A stretch of DNA of 64,000 bases, from assembly GCA_951640165.1 (NCBI GenBank), contig OX621234.1, positions 23,440,549-23,504,548 on the forward strand, written 5' to 3'. A program made the translations under genes and the position numbers. The notes below the pieces were generated by a model. It saw only the letters and a list, made by a program, of their open reading frames with translations, did no database searches and was not told where the DNA came from. This stretch comes from Pseudoips prasinana (Eukaryota; Arthropoda; Insecta; Lepidoptera; Nolidae). Positions 61,351-64,000 of the stretch are shown one piece after another; the stretch's first letter is position 1; every line of letters begins with the position of its first letter.

Positions 61351-64000
61351 GTAAGTCTTTTCTAAGATATATAGCTAGCAATATCCGGAAAGCGGCACTA
61401 GGTGATTGCAATTTTTTGTCGTCTCTAGTCAGGCATGGACAACCAGTTTTGCTATGTATTGTAGTCTTATTTTCGGTTTTGAGACAGACTTTCGACAGAT
61501 AATCGACAATAAAGTAGGTTCCGCAAACAACTTAATCGTAAGCCCATCTATAGCTCTCTAAGCATTAGCACTAGGTTTTATCTCACCATCATAATAGTAT
61601 AGCACAAACTTGACAAAACCATATAAAAACACTGTATAGAAATAAGACCTAATTCTTAGCATTACATGGATTCAAGGCGCGGAAACCGGGTCCATCGCGT
61701 GGTAGAGAAGGTAATCCCAACAGAGTCAAATAATTGCGACTCAGATGTAGATAGTATATCGAAAATATCGTAAATAATACATAAGTAAACATCAACCACA
61801 AAGTACTTAATAAATTTTGTAGTATGGTATATATTATATTTGGTAGTTGTCCAATAGGAAAGTCTCTGCGTGAGTTAGGGGAGATTTCGGTCCGATGAAA
61901 CAAGAGTAAAATAACTCAAAATCGGCTAGTTCATAGATTATCACTTATCACAGAGTATATTTTTCGAATGCCTACTCCCAGGATCTGTTATAAAATATCA
62001 ACTCAGTAATATTGGCATAGGTTTAAACGGAACCATTTTCAAGATGGAGGTGAATTAGGTAATTTTTTATGTATTAATTTTTACACGGCATACATATTAT
62101 AGCTCATGGGAAGCGTGCGGTGACAATGACGCGAGTTTCACCCTTTTGGTTCAGCCAAAAGTACACATATAAAAAAAAATTGAAACTGTTTATTTTAAAT
62201 TAAATTATACAAAATTAAATTATATACACAGTAGACATATAGCGCCTGGAAAGCGTTCGGTAACGATGACGCGAGCTGCATAATTTTTGTTCACCCAAAA
62301 AGTGCTTACATTCAAAAATCATAACGGCGAATACTCAAGTCAAACAAATACCTACCTATACCTAACAACACATTACCAAGCAATTAGATTTGCTTTGTAA
62401 AGTAAACATATGATAACATGCCCAAGGACGGGTGGGGCAGCTGACACAATCTACGAGTGCCTACCTACTCGAACGTCAGAGTTCACTTTCTATTGAGTGT
62501 ATTTATTCTTGTTACATAATAGATAATAATTAGTGGCCCCGATTGTAAGACAACTCATACTAAATTAAACAGCCTTCAATTGGCCTGCTTATTAGCAACT
62601 GCCCCCCTCTCTATGACGCTTTATTAAACCTACCTACACTTAACTTGTGTTTGCAAAAAGAGGCAAACTCATGCATATACAGATGCACGCAATCGAACCC
62701 AAAGTGGTATGATATCAAGAGTCTGGAAACTCTATCTACTTACCCCTTAACTGATTAAATTAAACAACTGAATAAATTTGTTACAAATTTCAGCACCCAT
62801 ACAAAATGCATTAAATAGATGATCATTATCCTCGTACGGGGAGTTAACATTTTTTTTTATTTCGCATGTTGATGCCGTTTCTTGTACAAACTAAGCCTCT
62901 TAAGTTATGTTCATTATTTATGTTCCACTTTGTATAAACAATTTTGGGACCCATTAGTAGTTTAAAACAGCCCAAATTATTGTTAATTATATGGGCAACT
63001 TAATTATTCTTCAATTCTACTTGAATTGCAGTAACCGGTACTGGGAGCAAATCAAAACCATCGGATCTCTACTTCCTTATGTGTTAGTTAAGAAATCAAA
63101 AAGCAAATCGAGAAATATTTTATTTTGTTTCCATTTTTATTATATTCTTTATTCCGACATCGTGTCGAAATTAAGAACCATTTCTATACACTGCCAGTAT
63201 GCCAGATCATTGGACAATGTATGGATATTGTACAACCAACAAGTTAAAACACGCCTAATGTGGCAGATTACTATTTATATATGGAATGCTGCCAGTGCAG
63301 TGATATGGAACCTCCAACAGATATGGCTACTTCTTTCATTTACAAATATTAAACTCATACTTAGGAATTAAAATTTGCATACTTAGTATAGTACAGTAGC
63401 ATTAAGGACACTTACAAGGTACTTATTGATATTAATATATCCACAGGCCCACACGACTGGTATATAACCCGGAAAATGTGGTTAGCTACTGAATACAACG
63501 ATACAGAGAATATGAATACAAAATTCAAACCATTAAGACTGGTAATCATAGCTCACACTGTCAGTCAAGCGTGCCCGTTCTACCAAAATTGCGTAGCTGA
63601 GCTCCGAAACCTACAGACTTATTTTATTCAAAGTGAGGGTTACGATATACCGTAAGTATAACCATACAAATTCCAACCATTGAGACTGGTAATCATAGCT
63701 CACACTGTCAGTCAAGCGTGCCCGTTCTACCAAAATTGCGTAGCTGAGCTCCGAAACCTACAGACTTATTTTATTCAAAGTGAGGGTTACGATATACCGT
63801 AAGTATAACCATACAAATTCCAACCATTGAGACTGGTAATCATAGCTCACACTGTCTGTCAAGCGTGCCCGTTCTACCAAAATTGCGTAGCTGAGCTCCG
63901 AAACTTACAGTCTTATTTTATTCAAAGCGAGGGTTACGATATACCGTAAGTATAACCATACAAATTCAAACCATTAAGACTGGTAATCATAGCACACACT
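61189..64000 (+). CDS. Second PGRP cassette (TM exon plus partial PGRP domain), cut by window end
   Basis: Exons 61189-61350 and 63447-63651 encode a transmembrane segment and the first third of a PGRP domain. The TM exon enters and leaves in phase 1, exactly as in cassette 1, so the exon ending at 44076 can splice to either. The domain part reads WYITRKMWLA, PLRLVIIAHTV, ACPFYQNC and FIQSEGYDIP, then a donor. The family usually continues with YNFLIGGDG, which would lie beyond the window. Alanine precedes the conserved histidine, suggesting a non-catalytic sensor. Unlike cassette 1, the domain is split by an intron. It is either an alternative ectodomain of the same gene or a separate paralogue whose 5' exons I could not see. 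Confidence 0.75.
61351..63446 (+). other. Intron within PGRP cassette 2
   Basis: About 2.1 kb without coding content I can support. It holds one copy of a dispersed 45-bp motif (61663-61710) and a diverged direct repeat (about 62085-62165 and 62231-62311). The open frame at 62991-63371 has no recognisable motif. Confidence 0.5.
62085..62315 (+). repeat. Diverged direct repeat, spacing about 146 bp
   Basis: catgggaagcgtgcggtgac plus aatgacgcgag (62105-62135) recurs as cctggaaagcgttcggtaac plus gatgacgcgag (62247-62275). Each is followed by a ttggttcagccaaaa-like block. No coding sense. Confidence 0.5.
63447..63651 (+). CDS. PGRP ectodomain exon part 1, cassette 2
   Basis: The acceptor atccacag ends at 63446 and the donor GTAAGT starts at 63652, phase 2. 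It encodes 68 residues with W-x-x-R-x-x-W-L-A, LRLVIIAHTVSQACPFYQNC and LRNLQTYFIQSEGYDIP, matching the N-terminal third of PGRP domains including the CxxxxxC disulfide. Its 3' part (63521-63651) is the first member of a tandem array. Confidence 0.85.
63521..64000 (+). repeat. 147-bp tandem array of PGRP exon 3' part plus splice donor
   Basis: Units start at 63521, 63668, 63815 and 63962 (exact 147-bp period); the last is cut by the window end. Each complete unit has the last 131 nt of the exon, the donor gtaagt and about 10 bp of intron (ataaccatac). The period is 49 codons, but the donor brings an in-frame TAA, so units cannot be translated in series. Unit 1 and the start of unit 4 have aaattcaaaccattaagac, while units 2 and 3 have aaattccaaccattgagac. 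Confidence 0.93.

Noticed and set aside
1..64000. CRISPR array, rRNA genes, viral integration
   Set aside because: No regularly spaced short repeats with unique spacers, no rRNA-like conserved stretch, and no viral gene was seen; the tandem arrays present have no spacers.

Overview
ORGANISM. This is AT-rich animal nuclear DNA: long introns, GT-AG exons, many decayed transposons. The repeat types point to a moth or butterfly (Lepidoptera): SINEs whose 3' part reads like gcttagtttgggatcagatg, short TC...CTAG Helitron-like repeats, RTE LINE tails with a gtccactgctggacaaaggc-type block, and SINE tails with gccgccgtggccgaaatt. The species cannot be told. LAYOUT. (1) 1-7591: no recognisable coding exon; SINE-like repeats, a Helitron-like copy and two strong palindromes. 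(2) 7592-22396, + strand: six coding exons of an UNC93-like multi-pass membrane protein (major facilitator superfamily). All five introns join in frame to give 547 residues. Introns 2 and 4 are large and repeat-filled. (3) About 22.4-37.0 kb: 3' UTR, then a gene-poor stretch with RTE fragments, a MITE, short tandem repeats and SINEs. (4) 37057-57776, + strand: a peptidoglycan recognition protein (PGRP) of the transmembrane PGRP-LC type: candidate N-terminal exon, cytoplasmic exon, single-TM exon, and one exon holding the whole PGRP domain with its stop codon. Intron 2 (11.5 kb) carries a nearly complete CR1-like LINE and an older RLE-type LINE remnant split by a SINE. (5) 61189-64000: a second TM exon and the first part of a second PGRP domain, with exactly the same intron phases as the first set. 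The second domain runs into a 147-bp tandem array that repeats the exon's 3' part with its splice donor, and the window ends inside it. HOW THE GENES WORK TOGETHER. The two PGRP cassettes look like alternative ectodomains that could share one cytoplasmic signalling exon, as Drosophila PGRP-LC does by alternative splicing. The first domain lacks the zinc-amidase residues and should be a sensor, not an enzyme. The UNC93-like gene is an independent neighbour with no shown functional link. No CRISPR, rRNA or genuine tRNA gene was seen. Everything is from reading the sequence; family names come from motif recognition, not from a search.
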